In this document: piece after piece, positions 5,991 through 14,456 of the stretch | Position numbering within the stretch: the first letter of the stretch is position 1 | How the letters are laid out: each line of letters opens with the position of its first letter | IMG/VR virus record: IMGVR_UViG_3300043431_000434 | Span: 1-59,460 of that record | Origin: a virus | DNA: 59,460 nt | Strand: one strand, 5' to 3' | The notes under the pieces: model-generated | The model's input: only the letters and a program-made list of their open reading frames with translations | Told to the model about the DNA's origin: nothing | Databases searched by the model: none | Position numbers and translations under genes: made by a program

Positions 5991-7173
5991 CGAATTAATA
6001 ACAATAGACACGCTGCGAGTCAATACCGTACCTGCGGTTATATCCGGCAATTTTGCCGAATTAAACACCTGGCTTGATGCAACACTTAATGACAAAAAAA
6101 CCGTCGTTACGCTAGACACTTTAAGCGATGAAAAAAAGGCGTTGGCTGAGCTTCGCAAACTGGCCAAAGAAATCGACGGCAAAACCAAAGCGGTGCTTGC
6201 CTTGGTATCGGGCGACATTGAGCTATTTACCAGCAATATGAAAGCCCTCAAAGCTAAAGTCTTGGTGGTCGCTGACGACAAAGCCGCCCAGGTCAGCGAG
6301 TTTGAAAGCCAAACTAAAGCACTCTGTCTTAAGCTACTTAACGATGAGTTGGTAAAACAATGGGCACTACTTAAAGTAGATGATGAGTTTAAAAGTGGTA
6401 GCGCGGATGAGCTGGTTAAATTAACTGCCATGACTGCCACCGGTGCCTTAACCAAATCCGCCGTATCAGCGGTAAAGGACAAAGCCCAAACCGACTACCA
6501 ATTGCAAGTCAGGACTAAAACCCGCTTGATGGAGTTGGAAAACGCCTGTTTACGTGACGACATTAACCCACCGTTATCGCGATCCAGTGTCGATGCGTTC
6601 CTTTTTGCCGATGATGAGGTATACAGTGCCCGATTAGCCGCAGTGTTTGCCGATGAAAAAGCCCGTAGGATTGAAACCGAACGCCGCATGGCGGCAAAGC
6701 TGGAAGCCGACAAGCAACGCGAAATACAACAAGCGTTGGCTGATCAGCAAGCGGAAGCGAATCGAATTGCAAGGTTGGAAGCAGAAGCCGCCCAACAAGA
6801 AGCCCATCGTCTCGCTAAAATTGAAGCTGAAAAACAATGGCAAATACAGCAAGCAGAAGCCGCTCAGCAAGCGGAAGCCAATCGTCTGGCTAAACTTGAA
6901 GCGGAAGCAACTGCGGCAAAAAATGCCGCTGTTCAACCGGAGCCGGTACCAGAACCAGCCAAAACCGTACCGGAACCTGCTTTACCCAAATCTATACCGG
7001 TTGATGCGGTGACTTACACGGTTACAGCCACACTTGCCTTTGAATTCCAATCGCGCCCCAATGCCAACCGCGCCAAAATGATTGACTACTTCACCAATCA
7101 TTTCATCCAGGACGGCAAACAGGTCTTAGCGTTAACTGTAGAACTTAAAGAAGATAGCCGTCATGTTGCTTGA
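5983..7173 (+). CDS. DUF1351 family coiled-coil protein
   Basis: 396 residues. The N-terminal ~220 residues match DUF1351 in design: a short strand segment, then long helices with KALAELRKLAKEIDGKTKAV. A run of near-repeats (QAEANRIARLEAEAAQQEAHRLAKIEAE and variants, about residues 245-310) forms a long Glu/Ala/Gln coiled coil, followed by a Pro-rich PEPVPEPAKTVPEP hinge and a C-terminal globular end. DUF1351 proteins typically stand next to YqaJ exonuclease and RecT, as here, and are thought to assist recombination. It overlaps the exonuclease gene by 11 bases. Confidence 0.8.
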   Translation: MANELITIDTLRVNTVPAVISGNFAELNTWLDATLNDKKTVVTLDTLSDEKKALAELRKLAKEIDGKTKAVLALVSGDIELFTSNMKALKAKVLVVADDKAAQVSEFESQTKALCLKLLNDELVKQWALLKVDDEFKSGSADELVKLTAMTATGALTKSAVSAVKDKAQTDYQLQVRTKTRLMELENACLRDDINPPLSRSSVDAFLFADDEVYSARLAAVFADEKARRIETERRMAAKLEADKQREIQQALADQQAEANRIARLEAEAAQQEAHRLAKIEAEKQWQIQQAEAAQQAEANRLAKLEAEATAAKNAAVQPEPVPEPAKTVPEPALPKSIPVDAVTYTVTATLAFEFQSRPNANRAKMIDYFTNHFIQDGKQVLALTVELKEDSRHVA

Positions 7174-7834
7174 TTATTTGGATTTTGAACCGGAAGCCGC
7201 TGAGCCTATCGTACAAGCCCCGGCGACGTTGGCCTATACCGAAGACAAGGGCGAATTCATGGCGCGGCGAGCCGGTAAAATTACCGCGTCTAAGATTACC
7301 GACATGTTGGCGGAAGGTAAGGGATTAACCCGCGATAAGTACAAAATGCAACTCGCTATTGAACGGATCACCGGCCAGCCGGTTCGTGGTGGCTTTGAAT
7401 CCCGCGCTACTCGGCACGGCAATGCCGCCGAAAATGAAGCGATTGACCTGTATAGTTTCCAATATGACGTTGATATTGAAAAAGTAGGTTTTGTGTCTCA
7501 CCCCAACTTAGCATTTGCCGGGTGCAGTCCTGATGCCCTAGTTAATTCGGATGGCATGGCGCAAGTTAAATGTCCCGATCAACATACCCATTTAACGTAC
7601 TGGATCGAGCACCAAGTACCCCGCGAGTATGTATTGCAGCAGCAGTGGGAAATGGCGTGTACGAATCGGCTATGGTCAGATTTTGTTTGCTATGATCCTG
7701 ATCAAATCCCAAAACTTAGACTGTTGGTTATCCGCGTTATGCGCGACCAGGCAATGATTGACAAGCTAGAAGCCGCCGCCACCGTGTTTAACCACGAAAT
7801 TGAAAAACTTGTAACTTTATTGAGGACATTGTAA
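7163..7834 (+). CDS. YqaJ/lambda-type exonuclease with altered motif
   Basis: 223 residues, the usual size for lambda-type alkaline exonucleases, which degrade one strand to prepare DNA for annealing by RecT/Bet. Visible motifs: RRAGKITAS (residues 35-43), HGNAAENEA (E90), AGCSPDALV (D124) and QVKCPD (K136). The metal-binding Glu of the usual E-x-K motif is Gln at position 134 (codon CAA). Gln occurs there in some PD-(D/E)XK enzymes, so activity is possible but not assured. It overlaps the DUF1351 gene by 11 bases and touches the recT start by one base. Confidence 0.85.
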   Translation: MLLDYLDFEPEAAEPIVQAPATLAYTEDKGEFMARRAGKITASKITDMLAEGKGLTRDKYKMQLAIERITGQPVRGGFESRATRHGNAAENEAIDLYSFQYDVDIEKVGFVSHPNLAFAGCSPDALVNSDGMAQVKCPDQHTHLTYWIEHQVPREYVLQQQWEMACTNRLWSDFVCYDPDQIPKLRLLVIRVMRDQAMIDKLEAAATVFNHEIEKLVTLLRTL

Positions 7835-8796
7835 TGAGTACCGCCTTAGCAAAATTAACCGAAAATCTGGCAACATCATTTTCTTTGGATGCCGGAAATT
7901 CTAAAGAACTACTCGACACGCTCAAAGCAACTGCCTTCAAGATCAAGGAGGGCGTAGTCTCTGATGCGCAAATGACTGCGCTCATGATTGTGTCACAGCA
8001 ATACGGTTTAAATCCCTGGGTAAAAGAAATTTATGCTTATCCTGACAAGCAAAACGGTATTGTCCCGGTAGTGGGTGTGGATGGCTGGATCAGAATTATT
8101 AACCAGCATTCGCAATTTGATGGCATGGAATTTCACTATGCGGAAGAAATGAAAACCCCGCCTGGTGGCAAGCCTTGTCCGGTTTATATTGATTGTATTA
8201 TCTATCGCAAGGATCGGGTACGCCCCACCGTCGTACGTGAATACCTTGACGAAGTGTATAAGGAATCACAATACAAATCGCCCTGGCAAACCCACACCAA
8301 GCGATTTTTACGGCACAAAGCCCTTATTCAATGCGCCCGTATCGCGTTTGGTTTTGTCGGTATTTTCGATCAAGACGAAGCAGAGCGTATTGTCGAAGGT
8401 GAAAAAATCATTAACCCCTTACCCGAAGTCGCCAATATCATCACTGCGCAAATGCTGGTCGATAAAATTAAAAACATGACTGACGCTCAGCTTACCCCGG
8501 ATGCCCTACGTGAGCTGGATTTAAAAACCTACACAGACGAAGAAAAACGCATGATTCGTGGCGAAATTACCCTGCGCCGTCGGGCTTTAAAAGAGGCGGC
8601 AGTTGTCGCAACTCAACCCCCCGAACCAAGCCAGCCGGATGCTGAAGACAACAAATGGCAACAGTTGATTGATAATGCGACATCAACTGATGAGCTAATG
8701 TCGGCATACCACAGCATCCCCGAAGAGCTAAGACCGACCTATTTAGAAGCGGTAGAACTGAAAGAGGATTTATTGCGGTCGGTTGGTAAGCCATGA
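7834..8796 (+). CDS. RecT/Bet family annealing protein
   Basis: 320 residues. The RecT/Bet core is clear: TALMIVSQQYGLNPWVKEIYAY (about 49-70), VVGVDGWIRIINQH, an FHYAEEM strand, and KSPWQTHTKRFLRHKALIQCARIAFGFVGIFD (about 149-180). It anneals complementary single strands and partners the exonuclease encoded just upstream. The C-terminal ~100 residues form a charged, less conserved tail, where such proteins often carry partner-binding sites. Confidence 0.9.
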   Translation: MSTALAKLTENLATSFSLDAGNSKELLDTLKATAFKIKEGVVSDAQMTALMIVSQQYGLNPWVKEIYAYPDKQNGIVPVVGVDGWIRIINQHSQFDGMEFHYAEEMKTPPGGKPCPVYIDCIIYRKDRVRPTVVREYLDEVYKESQYKSPWQTHTKRFLRHKALIQCARIAFGFVGIFDQDEAERIVEGEKIINPLPEVANIITAQMLVDKIKNMTDAQLTPDALRELDLKTYTDEEKRMIRGEITLRRRALKEAAVVATQPPEPSQPDAEDNKWQQLIDNATSTDELMSAYHSIPEELRPTYLEAVELKEDLLRSVGKP

Positions 8797-8797
8797 A

Positions 8798-9178
8798 ATG
8801 AGTGAAGAAATAATAAAACCAAGAGGACATCATAACCCTTGTGCGCTCATTCAAGCTGAAAACGTGGCAATGATGGAACACATTATTAAGTTACAGCCTG
8901 TAATTGATGCTCAACTCAGGGAACTAAAACAACAAGCCGCAGAAATTAAGGTGTTGCGTGAACTGAATTTAGACCTTCAAGACCAGGTGCGATTATTAAA
9001 TGCTCATATTGCCTCTTTGGAATACGACTGGGATGTTATTAAAGAAACTATCACGACACTCACCCATGCCAGGGCATTTATTACTTCAAAATTAATTTCT
9101 ATGCACCCTGATGGCGTAGCCCTGTATGACGAAAATATAGAGACGTTAAAACTATTAATCAGAGAGGGCAGCGAATGA
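8798..9178 (+). CDS. Coiled-coil hypothetical protein
   Basis: 126 residues from the ATG at 8798; an upstream in-frame ATG at 8783 lies inside recT. The middle (LQPVIDAQLRELKQQAAEIKVLRELNLDLQDQVRLLNAHIASLE) is a clear heptad coiled coil. No catalytic motif. Its stop overlaps the next start by 4 bases. Position after recT suggests a minor recombination or early-function role. Confidence 0.65.
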   Translation: MSEEIIKPRGHHNPCALIQAENVAMMEHIIKLQPVIDAQLRELKQQAAEIKVLRELNLDLQDQVRLLNAHIASLEYDWDVIKETITTLTHARAFITSKLISMHPDGVALYDENIETLKLLIREGSE

Positions 9179-9528
9179 GCGAAACAAGCCTTGATTATGT
9201 CGATGCGTTGAAGATAGCTGAATCAGTCATGGCCGGTATTGCCAATGATGAATTTATTGGCAAGTTTTATCGTAAGGGCATAGAGGGAACCCCGCTTGTA
9301 AATGATATTGCTGTGCGAATGGCATTGTCTATGCAAGATACGTTTAATCAACAAACCGCCGAGCTTGTGCAAATAAAGGCTGAACTTGAAGTGTTGCGTG
9401 GGTTTATTAACGATTTAGTAGATGACGAATCCCTATATGATTGTAGGATCGTGGCGTTGTTATATAAATGGAGACTTCATGACGCGGATGGTAAGACTTC
9501 GCTATTAACAGGGGTTCAAAATGACTAA
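9175..9528 (+). CDS. Hypothetical early protein
   Basis: 117 residues, acidic and mostly helical (AELVQIKAELEVLRGFINDLVDDESLYDCRIVALLYKW). It begins with ATGA overlap coupling to the gene before and overlaps the next by 8 bases. No family was recognised. Confidence 0.65.
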   Translation: MSETSLDYVDALKIAESVMAGIANDEFIGKFYRKGIEGTPLVNDIAVRMALSMQDTFNQQTAELVQIKAELEVLRGFINDLVDDESLYDCRIVALLYKWRLHDADGKTSLLTGVQND

Positions 9529-9868
9529 CCCATTATTCACCTCATTCGGTAACAGCCCTTTTGATGATTGGGCCAATGAAATTCTAGGCGAGTCAGATTT
9601 TGTGACCTTTACCACCCCGTTTTATATCGACGGTTTAGCCAGGGTGGTGGGTGATCAGCTTGATATATTGGCGGTGCATTCCTTACAGCCCGCCCAGGGT
9701 AATCTTAGACGCTTCATTGACCAAGCCAAGGCCACCTATAAAACCATTGCGTTTTTTCTGGTCTGGAATGAAATATTAAACGAAATACTTATTCGATATG
9801 GATTTAAGGCCGAAACCAAGCTGGTCGATGGTAAACCAACAACCATTCTAGTGTATCGACATGACTAA
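9521..9868 (+). CDS. Hypothetical protein, possibly GNAT-like fold
   Basis: 115 residues. The alternation of strands and helices, with ILAVHSLQPAQGNLRRFIDQAKATYKTIAFFLVWNEILNEILIRYGFKAE, has the rhythm of the C-terminal half of a GNAT domain, where a helix (NEILNEILIRYGF) precedes the last strand. The acetyl-CoA loop is not convincing, so this is a weak structural suggestion. It overlaps both neighbours by 8 bases in the right operon. Confidence 0.6.
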   Translation: MTNPLFTSFGNSPFDDWANEILGESDFVTFTTPFYIDGLARVVGDQLDILAVHSLQPAQGNLRRFIDQAKATYKTIAFFLVWNEILNEILIRYGFKAETKLVDGKPTTILVYRHD

Positions 9869-10115
9869 CGATTTAGAGGCCATGATCATCTGGTGCAACC
9901 AGTATGGCGAACTCAATTTATTTACCAGTGCCAACGGCAGTTATTCAGCCAGCAGTGACTTAAAGATTAACTCGGTAGGTTTGAGTATGAAAGCCCATAG
10001 CGGCTACAGCCATAAAACCCCTTATGAAGCGGTTTATGAGCTGAAGCGTCGGATTGAACACATCCTTGATGCGGTCAATAACGATTTACCCAAACTTAAA
10101 CAAGAAACGGCGTAG
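9861..10115 (+). CDS. Hypothetical early protein
   Basis: 84 residues with no recognised domain. A strand-rich first half ends in GLSMKAHSGYSHKTPYEAVYELKRRIEHILDAVNNDLPKL, a helix-forming C-terminus. Overlaps the previous gene by 8 bases and ends 26 bases before the excisionase-like gene. Confidence 0.6.
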   Translation: MTNDLEAMIIWCNQYGELNLFTSANGSYSASSDLKINSVGLSMKAHSGYSHKTPYEAVYELKRRIEHILDAVNNDLPKLKQETA

Positions 10116-10141
10116 CAACTAAAACGTTAAGAAGGTTGAAA

Positions 10142-10369
10142 ATGAGTACCGTTGACTTTGTAACGATAAAAAAATTATCCGAATTAACGGGTATTACCTT
10201 AACTACCATCAAAAAAAATATAACTAATAAAATTTGGCTGGAAGGTGTCCATTATTTTATTCATGACAAAACCCTGTATTTTTCAATCGAAACATATAAT
10301 TCTTGGGCAAGACTTATGATTGAAAAAAGTAGCCAAAAAAAATTAAAAAGCCCGCCTCCTTTAGTTTAA
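10142..10369 (+). CDS. Excisionase-like winged-helix protein
   Basis: 75 residues from the ATG at 10142, preceded by AGAAGG at 6 bases. An N-terminal HTH (FVTIKKLSELTGITLTTIKKNI) is followed by WLEGVHYFIHDKTLYFSIETYNSWAR, the pattern of phage excisionases that give directionality to the integrase. It lies two genes upstream of the integrase, near attP. The C-terminus is basic. Confidence 0.7.
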   Translation: MSTVDFVTIKKLSELTGITLTTIKKNITNKIWLEGVHYFIHDKTLYFSIETYNSWARLMIEKSSQKKLKSPPPLV

Positions 10370-10387
10370 AGCATTGGTAAAAGCATT

Positions 10388-10630
10388 ATGCCTGGATTAA
10401 TTTTTTATGACGAAATCAAGCAAGCTTTGTTTCCCAATTTGGATGAAGAAAAGCGTAAAAACATTCGTTTGTCTCGTGTCGAAAAAGCGTTAGCTAAACG
10501 AGGTTTGCCGTTCGAGTATGGCGAAAATGGCGTATTTGCCATGCAGGACTCTTGGGTAAGAAAAATAGCTGGCTCGGAAGAAAGCAACATAATTGATGAG
10601 CCAATACGTTTTGTAAGGAAAGCAAAATGA
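10388..10630 (+). CDS. Hypothetical protein between xis and int
   Basis: 80 residues, basic overall. IRLSRVEKALAKRGLPFEYGENGVFAMQDSWVRKIAG looks like a short helix-turn-strand DNA-binding domain, but no named family was recognised. Its last four bases overlap the integrase start, which indicates translational coupling and a possible role in integration or excision. Confidence 0.6.
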   Translation: MPGLIFYDEIKQALFPNLDEEKRKNIRLSRVEKALAKRGLPFEYGENGVFAMQDSWVRKIAGSEESNIIDEPIRFVRKAK

Positions 10631-11775
10631 CCCCCCCACCTGGCGGCAGGAAACGCCATGCTAATAACTATCCATCACACATCAAGCCGGAATTGATCCC
10701 GGAAAATGTTTCCTATAAAGCCAAGGAAGGTTATTGGCGGATTGCGTATTATGACGATGACGGCAAACGTCGGTTTAAGCGTTTATGCGGTAAAGCCGCG
10801 ACCCTAAGCCAAATTCACCAGGCCGTCGAAGCCTTAAAAATACATACCGTTGTTTGCTTTAAATCGTTATCAATTGAATTCCAAAAATCTCACGACTGGC
10901 AGGAATTAGGTCGCCATACCAAGCGCGACTATCTGGCTTGTCATAAAATGATTTGCGAAGCTGGCGATGGCAAGGTGTTATTTGGCGATATTCCCTATAC
11001 AAAATGGAAGAAGTCAACAGTCTTAAACTATCGCAATTTCCGTGGCGAAGAATCGAAATCAAGAGCTAACAAAGAGCTGTCGTATATTAAACGGGTTTTA
11101 TCGTGGGCAAAGCTGTATGAATTTATCAAAGATAATATTGCCGATGGCGTACCTAAATTAACAGTGCCGCCACGCCAGCATTATGCTGAAGACACTGATT
11201 TTAATTTTTTGATTCAGGTCGCCCGCGAGTCAAATTATTGGTACATGCCGTATGTATTGGAATTAGGCTACGAATGTCGAATGCGTTCAATTGAAATATT
11301 AGAAATGACCGATGCTAATGAAACGGCAGAAGGGTTATTAATTAATCGGCATAAAGGCTCAAAAAACAATATAACGTTATGGAATGATAATCTGCGCAAA
11401 ACCTGGGATGAAGCCAAAGCTAAACGCAATGCAATATGGGCAATGCGTAAACAGCCAATTCCATTTGAACCGGAAAACAGGTTTATTTTCATTAGTGAAC
11501 GCACCGGCAACCCTATTAATGAACAAGGTTTACAAACTGCAAAAACCCGGATTAGCAATTTAGCTAAAAAGAAGGCGGAACAGTTAGGAATAAGGTATAT
11601 CAATTTCACCATTCATGACACCAAGCGCAAAGGGGTGTCGGATACTGAGGGTGATAAATTAGCCGCATCAGGACATAGATCATTACAAATGCTGAATGTC
11701 TATGACGTTTCCAGGCCAAAGGTAGAATCAACACGCGGCAGCAAAAAAGCAAAAAAGGATTGCGATGAAAAATGA
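10627..11775 (+). CDS. int: Tyrosine integrase
   Basis: 382 residues. The catalytic set is visible: R220 (CRMRSIEIL), K246 (HKGSKN), H330-x-x-K333 (HDTKRKG), H350 (SGHRS) and Y359 (NVYDV). The second arginine of the usual HxxR box is Lys, a known variant in phage integrases with a HDxKRKG box. The first ~60 residues include an arm-binding-type strand set (YWRIAYYDDDGKRRFKR), followed by a core-binding domain. attP begins 130 bases downstream. It catalyses site-specific insertion at a host tRNA gene. Confidence 0.92.
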   Translation: MTPPPGGRKRHANNYPSHIKPELIPENVSYKAKEGYWRIAYYDDDGKRRFKRLCGKAATLSQIHQAVEALKIHTVVCFKSLSIEFQKSHDWQELGRHTKRDYLACHKMICEAGDGKVLFGDIPYTKWKKSTVLNYRNFRGEESKSRANKELSYIKRVLSWAKLYEFIKDNIADGVPKLTVPPRQHYAEDTDFNFLIQVARESNYWYMPYVLELGYECRMRSIEILEMTDANETAEGLLINRHKGSKNNITLWNDNLRKTWDEAKAKRNAIWAMRKQPIPFEPENRFIFISERTGNPINEQGLQTAKTRISNLAKKKAEQLGIRYINFTIHDTKRKGVSDTEGDKLAASGHRSLQMLNVYDVSRPKVESTRGSKKAKKDCDEK

Positions 11776-11824
11776 TCTATCGAATCACTATTTTCAATCC
11801 AAAATGCCGCTTATTCCAATTACC

Positions 11825-12056
11825 AGTTGTGCCTTAAGTTGTGCCTTAACGCTATGTTTGCTTGATAGTGTTTTTAATAACTTATTGTTTTATAATGATT
11901 TTTTTGGTGGTGATGGGTGGAATTGAACCACCGACCTGAGGGTTATGAATCCTCCGCACATTTCTTTTTAAAACAATATGATAAGTGTTTTTTTTGTGCC
12001 TTACTTTGACAAGAAAACCGTTATAAATCAAAGGGGCTATTTTGAATTGTGCCTTA
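11825..12056. repeat. Four arm-type repeats around attP
   Basis: TTGTGCCTTA occurs at 11827-11836, 11839-11848, 11994-12003 and 12047-12056, all in the same orientation. Two copies lie on each side of the tRNA-like core (11905-11957), and the left pair forms a tandem 12-bp repeat. This is the arrangement of integrase arm-binding sites in lambda-type attP. Confidence 0.7.
11905..11957 (-). other. attP: attP core: 3' half of a CAU-anticodon tRNA
   Basis: Read on the minus strand, the segment has a TTCATAA anticodon loop (CAU anticodon at 11947-11945), a variable loop, a GGTGG/CCACC T-stem enclosing TTCAATT, an acceptor strand CATCACC, then A and CCA. The 5' half of the tRNA is absent, so it is not a gene. 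Phages that integrate at tRNA genes carry this 3' half so that the host gene is restored on insertion. The target would be a tRNA-Met, or a tRNA-Ile read with lysidine. Confidence 0.85.
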
Positions 12057-12177
12057 ATTCTAACACCTATGATTTTCCACTTTTTATAGCAAAAATGGCG
12101 TTAAAATTTACGGGATTGAACCACTACCCCACACTTTCCCCACACTTTTTTTGTTCAAATTGGCCTACACCTAAAGC

Positions 12178-12207
12178 TTGTTTTTTCTTGGTTTGGTACA
12201 CTACAAT
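12178..12207 (+). promoter_or_regulatory. Candidate promoter of the accessory block
   Basis: TTGTTT (12178-12183), an 18-base spacer and TACAAT (12202-12207). The -10 box is good, the -35 weak. It lies 80 bases upstream of the first gene of the 12.3-15.1 kb block and could make the block independent of the early right promoter. Confidence 0.45.
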
Positions 12208-12287
12208 TTTCAAAGTGAAATAAATAAAAAAAACTACTGAGTAAATTTTAGTCCACACTATTTTTAATCCATAACAAGGAAATTAAA

Positions 12288-12617
12288 ATGGATAACTTCG
12301 GCTATTTTGAATTAAAAGACGCGCCACTCATTGCTGATCAGATTAACCAGGCGGGTAATGTCGTATTTAATTATTCCCTCGATAATGGCACCGCTTTTGT
12401 TATTTCACTATTCACCAACTATAAAACTCTTAATCACCTTTCGCATGGCAATCCTTTTGGCCGGTTATTTGTTGGGATAATGTTTTGTGGTTATTTTCAT
12501 TTTGATCCTAAATTAACCCAATACCCGGATTATGTCGGCGATAAATTAGGCTTGCGTGAACCGGATGCGATTTTGGTAGCTGAATTACTTAATGCCATTT
12601 TTCCGTTAATTAAATAA
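12288..12617 (+). CDS. Hypothetical accessory protein 1
   Basis: 109 residues, with an AAGGA site 8 bases upstream. Strand-rich first half (VVFNYSLDNGTAFVISLFTNY), then an aromatic FGRLFVGIMFCGYFHFDPK patch and a helical end. No family recognised. It is the first gene of an eight-gene rightward block behind attP that has its own promoter. Confidence 0.65.
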   Translation: MDNFGYFELKDAPLIADQINQAGNVVFNYSLDNGTAFVISLFTNYKTLNHLSHGNPFGRLFVGIMFCGYFHFDPKLTQYPDYVGDKLGLREPDAILVAELLNAIFPLIK

Positions 12618-12618
12618 T

Positions 12619-12990
12619 ATGGACTTTAAAAAAATCGAGTTTTATAAATTAAATGGTCATGCTGTTGAACCCGTCGATGATTTAATTGAATGGGGTAATA
12701 TCATGAAGCAAACAAACCGCCATGTTGCAGAAACCTTTATTGAGGGCAACCGGATCAGCACGATATTTTTAGGGATTGACCATAATTATTCTGGCTATGG
12801 CCCGCCGATATTATTTGAAACCATGGTATTTATTGAAGGCGAAGGCGAATGGCAAGAGCGATGTTCAACCTGGGACGAGGCCGAAAAAATGCACGAGGCC
12901 ATGTGCCAGAAAGTTAGGAATCATTTAATTGCCGCCGGGATGGTAGCCAACCAAATAATTGACTCTTTTTTCAAAATTAACCACCAATAA
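12619..12990 (+). CDS. Hypothetical accessory protein 2
   Basis: 123 residues, starting one base after the previous stop. The middle has paired strands (VAETFIEGNRISTIFLGIDHNY, ILFETMVFIEGEGEW) followed by a long helix with STWDEAEKMHEAMCQKVRNHLIAAG. This resembles the small conserved proteins that many phages carry for unknown purposes. Part of the same block. Confidence 0.65.
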   Translation: MDFKKIEFYKLNGHAVEPVDDLIEWGNIMKQTNRHVAETFIEGNRISTIFLGIDHNYSGYGPPILFETMVFIEGEGEWQERCSTWDEAEKMHEAMCQKVRNHLIAAGMVANQIIDSFFKINHQ

Positions 12991-13007
12991 TTAAAGGATA
13001 GGACGCT

Positions 13008-13361
13008 ATGTTTTATTACCAAACCTCACCACTAGATTATTTTCCCGGCATGATTTCACTAGATGAGATTATTAACTCAACCAAACCAAGCAATGAAGAT
13101 GAGATTATGGATGAGCTTGATAAATTTGAGCTAGTCAAACTTGCTATGAATTGTGCGTATGACATTGGCAAAGCGAAAGGTTCATATTGGGAAGGCGACA
13201 TAAGGAGCAACCATATTTTTTTATTTAGCCTGCCAGACCCAGACAATAATAATGCTCGATATGGGTTAATCTGGAAGCAAGACAATAATGGCACCACTTT
13301 CATCTGCTCCCCGGTTAAATTAGATTGGATAGATGATGATTGTTTGTTGCCCAAGCCATGA
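13008..13361 (+). CDS. Hypothetical accessory protein 3
   Basis: 117 residues, acidic, with AAAGGATAGG upstream. Helical first half (DEIMDELDKFELVKLAMNCAYDIGKAKG) and strand-rich second half (SNHIFLFSLPDPDNNNARYGLIWKQDNNGTTFICSPVKLD). No known domain. Its stop overlaps the next start. Confidence 0.65.
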   Translation: MFYYQTSPLDYFPGMISLDEIINSTKPSNEDEIMDELDKFELVKLAMNCAYDIGKAKGSYWEGDIRSNHIFLFSLPDPDNNNARYGLIWKQDNNGTTFICSPVKLDWIDDDCLLPKP

Positions 13362-13558
13362 AAACCTTCTACGCCACCCTTTCAGATAATCATAACTTCA
13401 ACGGCAAACCCGGTGGAGGTTATGTTGAAATCAAAGCTGAAAACATCATGGAAGCCCGCGAAAAAATCCACCAGGCCACCGATGGACGTTGGGCGTTTAT
13501 GTACGACGCACTTGAAAAAGTGCATCCTTTAGACCGAATAAAATTAGGGGATTTATGA
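13358..13558 (+). CDS. Hypothetical accessory protein 4
   Basis: 66 residues from the ATG at 13358, which overlaps the previous stop as ATGA; an earlier TTG at 13340 is less likely. FYATLSDNHNFNGKPGGGYVEIKAENIMEAREKIHQATDGRWAFMYD gives a beta-hairpin followed by a helix, a design seen in small phage proteins with GGGY-like turns. No function is known. Confidence 0.65.
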   Translation: MKTFYATLSDNHNFNGKPGGGYVEIKAENIMEAREKIHQATDGRWAFMYDALEKVHPLDRIKLGDL

Positions 13559-14178
13559 CTGAAAATGCTACCTACAATCGGGCGAAACACCTGTTCAGCA
13601 ATGACGAATTCAAAGCTGAATTTGCAAAATGCCTAGATAACTTTATTCCTAAACAGGGCGAGAAAGCTCAACTGGTTCCTATGCTGGTGTCTGTGTGCAA
13701 TTCGTATGATGATAATGTAGGCCATTATCACTATGATGTGCATTTAATTGATCACCCTGATTTCGATATCTATGATACCCGTGCCACCCTTCTAAAAAAC
13801 ATCGGTCGCAACCTGGCGGAACAAAACAAACACCTGTGCGCAGTGTTCTTATTATCAGAAGCTTGGTTATCTTGCCAAAAAATTCAGCCTGATAAGCTGC
13901 CAAAATACGCCACCGCAGGCGAAGACCCCGACAAACAAGAAGTTTTTGTTTTGATGGGGCAAACCCTTGATGGGCGCAACGCCTTCGTTTATTCAGCCTT
14001 TACCACAGGCGCGGATGGAATGATCGCCACTTTAGAAACTAACGACATTAATGCTGACCTTGACGACATAGACGATAACAAAATGATTGAAAGATTTGAT
14101 CGTTTTCCCGCAATTTCTGGCTTAATCAAAGAATACTTAATCGTCATGCACGCTCGTATTATGGCAAGATACCAATGA
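13555..14178 (+). CDS. Hypothetical accessory protein 5
   Basis: 207 residues, the largest of the block, acidic. Visible segments are VCNSYDDNVGHYHYDVHLIDHPDFDIYDTRATLLKNIGRNLAEQ and CAVFLLSEAWLSCQKI, an alternating strand-helix fold with a His-rich patch (residues ~52-64) but no recognised catalytic motif. It overlaps both neighbours by 4 bases. Confidence 0.65.
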   Translation: MTENATYNRAKHLFSNDEFKAEFAKCLDNFIPKQGEKAQLVPMLVSVCNSYDDNVGHYHYDVHLIDHPDFDIYDTRATLLKNIGRNLAEQNKHLCAVFLLSEAWLSCQKIQPDKLPKYATAGEDPDKQEVFVLMGQTLDGRNAFVYSAFTTGADGMIATLETNDINADLDDIDDNKMIERFDRFPAISGLIKEYLIVMHARIMARYQ

Positions 14179-14456
14179 CTGACGTTAAAATAATCGGTGA
14201 GGCCAACCACCTCCTAAGCATTGACGAAATATTTGTGTTTGTCACTAAAGACGCAACCGGCAATGAAGGTGTCGCCGCGTTTAACGGCCCAAACAATATG
14301 GTGTTCCCGATGGTTTGCGCCGATAAAGCGCGGGTTGATTCGCTGCGGCCAATTGCTGTGCAAATCGCTGAACATACCGGTTGTGAAATTAAGCTGATCC
14401 GCTTTTCAAACCGGGAAGAACTAGAAACGATAACCCCAGAGGCGACCAAACAATGA
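14175..14456 (+). CDS. Hypothetical accessory protein 6
   Basis: 93 residues. The sequence alternates strands and helices (ITEIFVFVTKDATGNEG-like start, VCADKARVDSLRPIAVQIAEHTGCEIKLIRFSNREELE end), the latter resembling a ferredoxin-like or GNAT-type last unit. No family name can be supported. Coupled by 4-base overlaps to both neighbours. Confidence 0.65.
   Translation: MTDVKIIGEANHLLSIDEIFVFVTKDATGNEGVAAFNGPNNMVFPMVCADKARVDSLRPIAVQIAEHTGCEIKLIRFSNREELETITPEATKQ

Larger units (their letters stand above)
11776..12287. other. attP region without genes
   Basis: A 512-base gap between the integrase and the next gene. It holds the attP core with its tRNA half, four arm-type 10-mers, a tandem 11-bp CCCCACACTTT repeat (12127-12148), AT-rich stretches and a promoter for the gene at 12288. 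No convincing coding frame was seen. Confidence 0.8.

Noticed and set aside
6647-7012. 121-residue plus-strand frame inside the DUF1351 gene
   Set aside because: Lys/Gln-rich shadow produced by the repetitive coiled-coil codons.
11905-11957. Complete tRNA gene
   Set aside because: Only the 3' half is present; no D-arm or 5' acceptor strand precedes it. It is an attP core.
11978-12223. 81-residue plus-strand frame in the attP region
   Set aside because: No ribosome site, random-looking composition, and it runs through two arm-type repeats.
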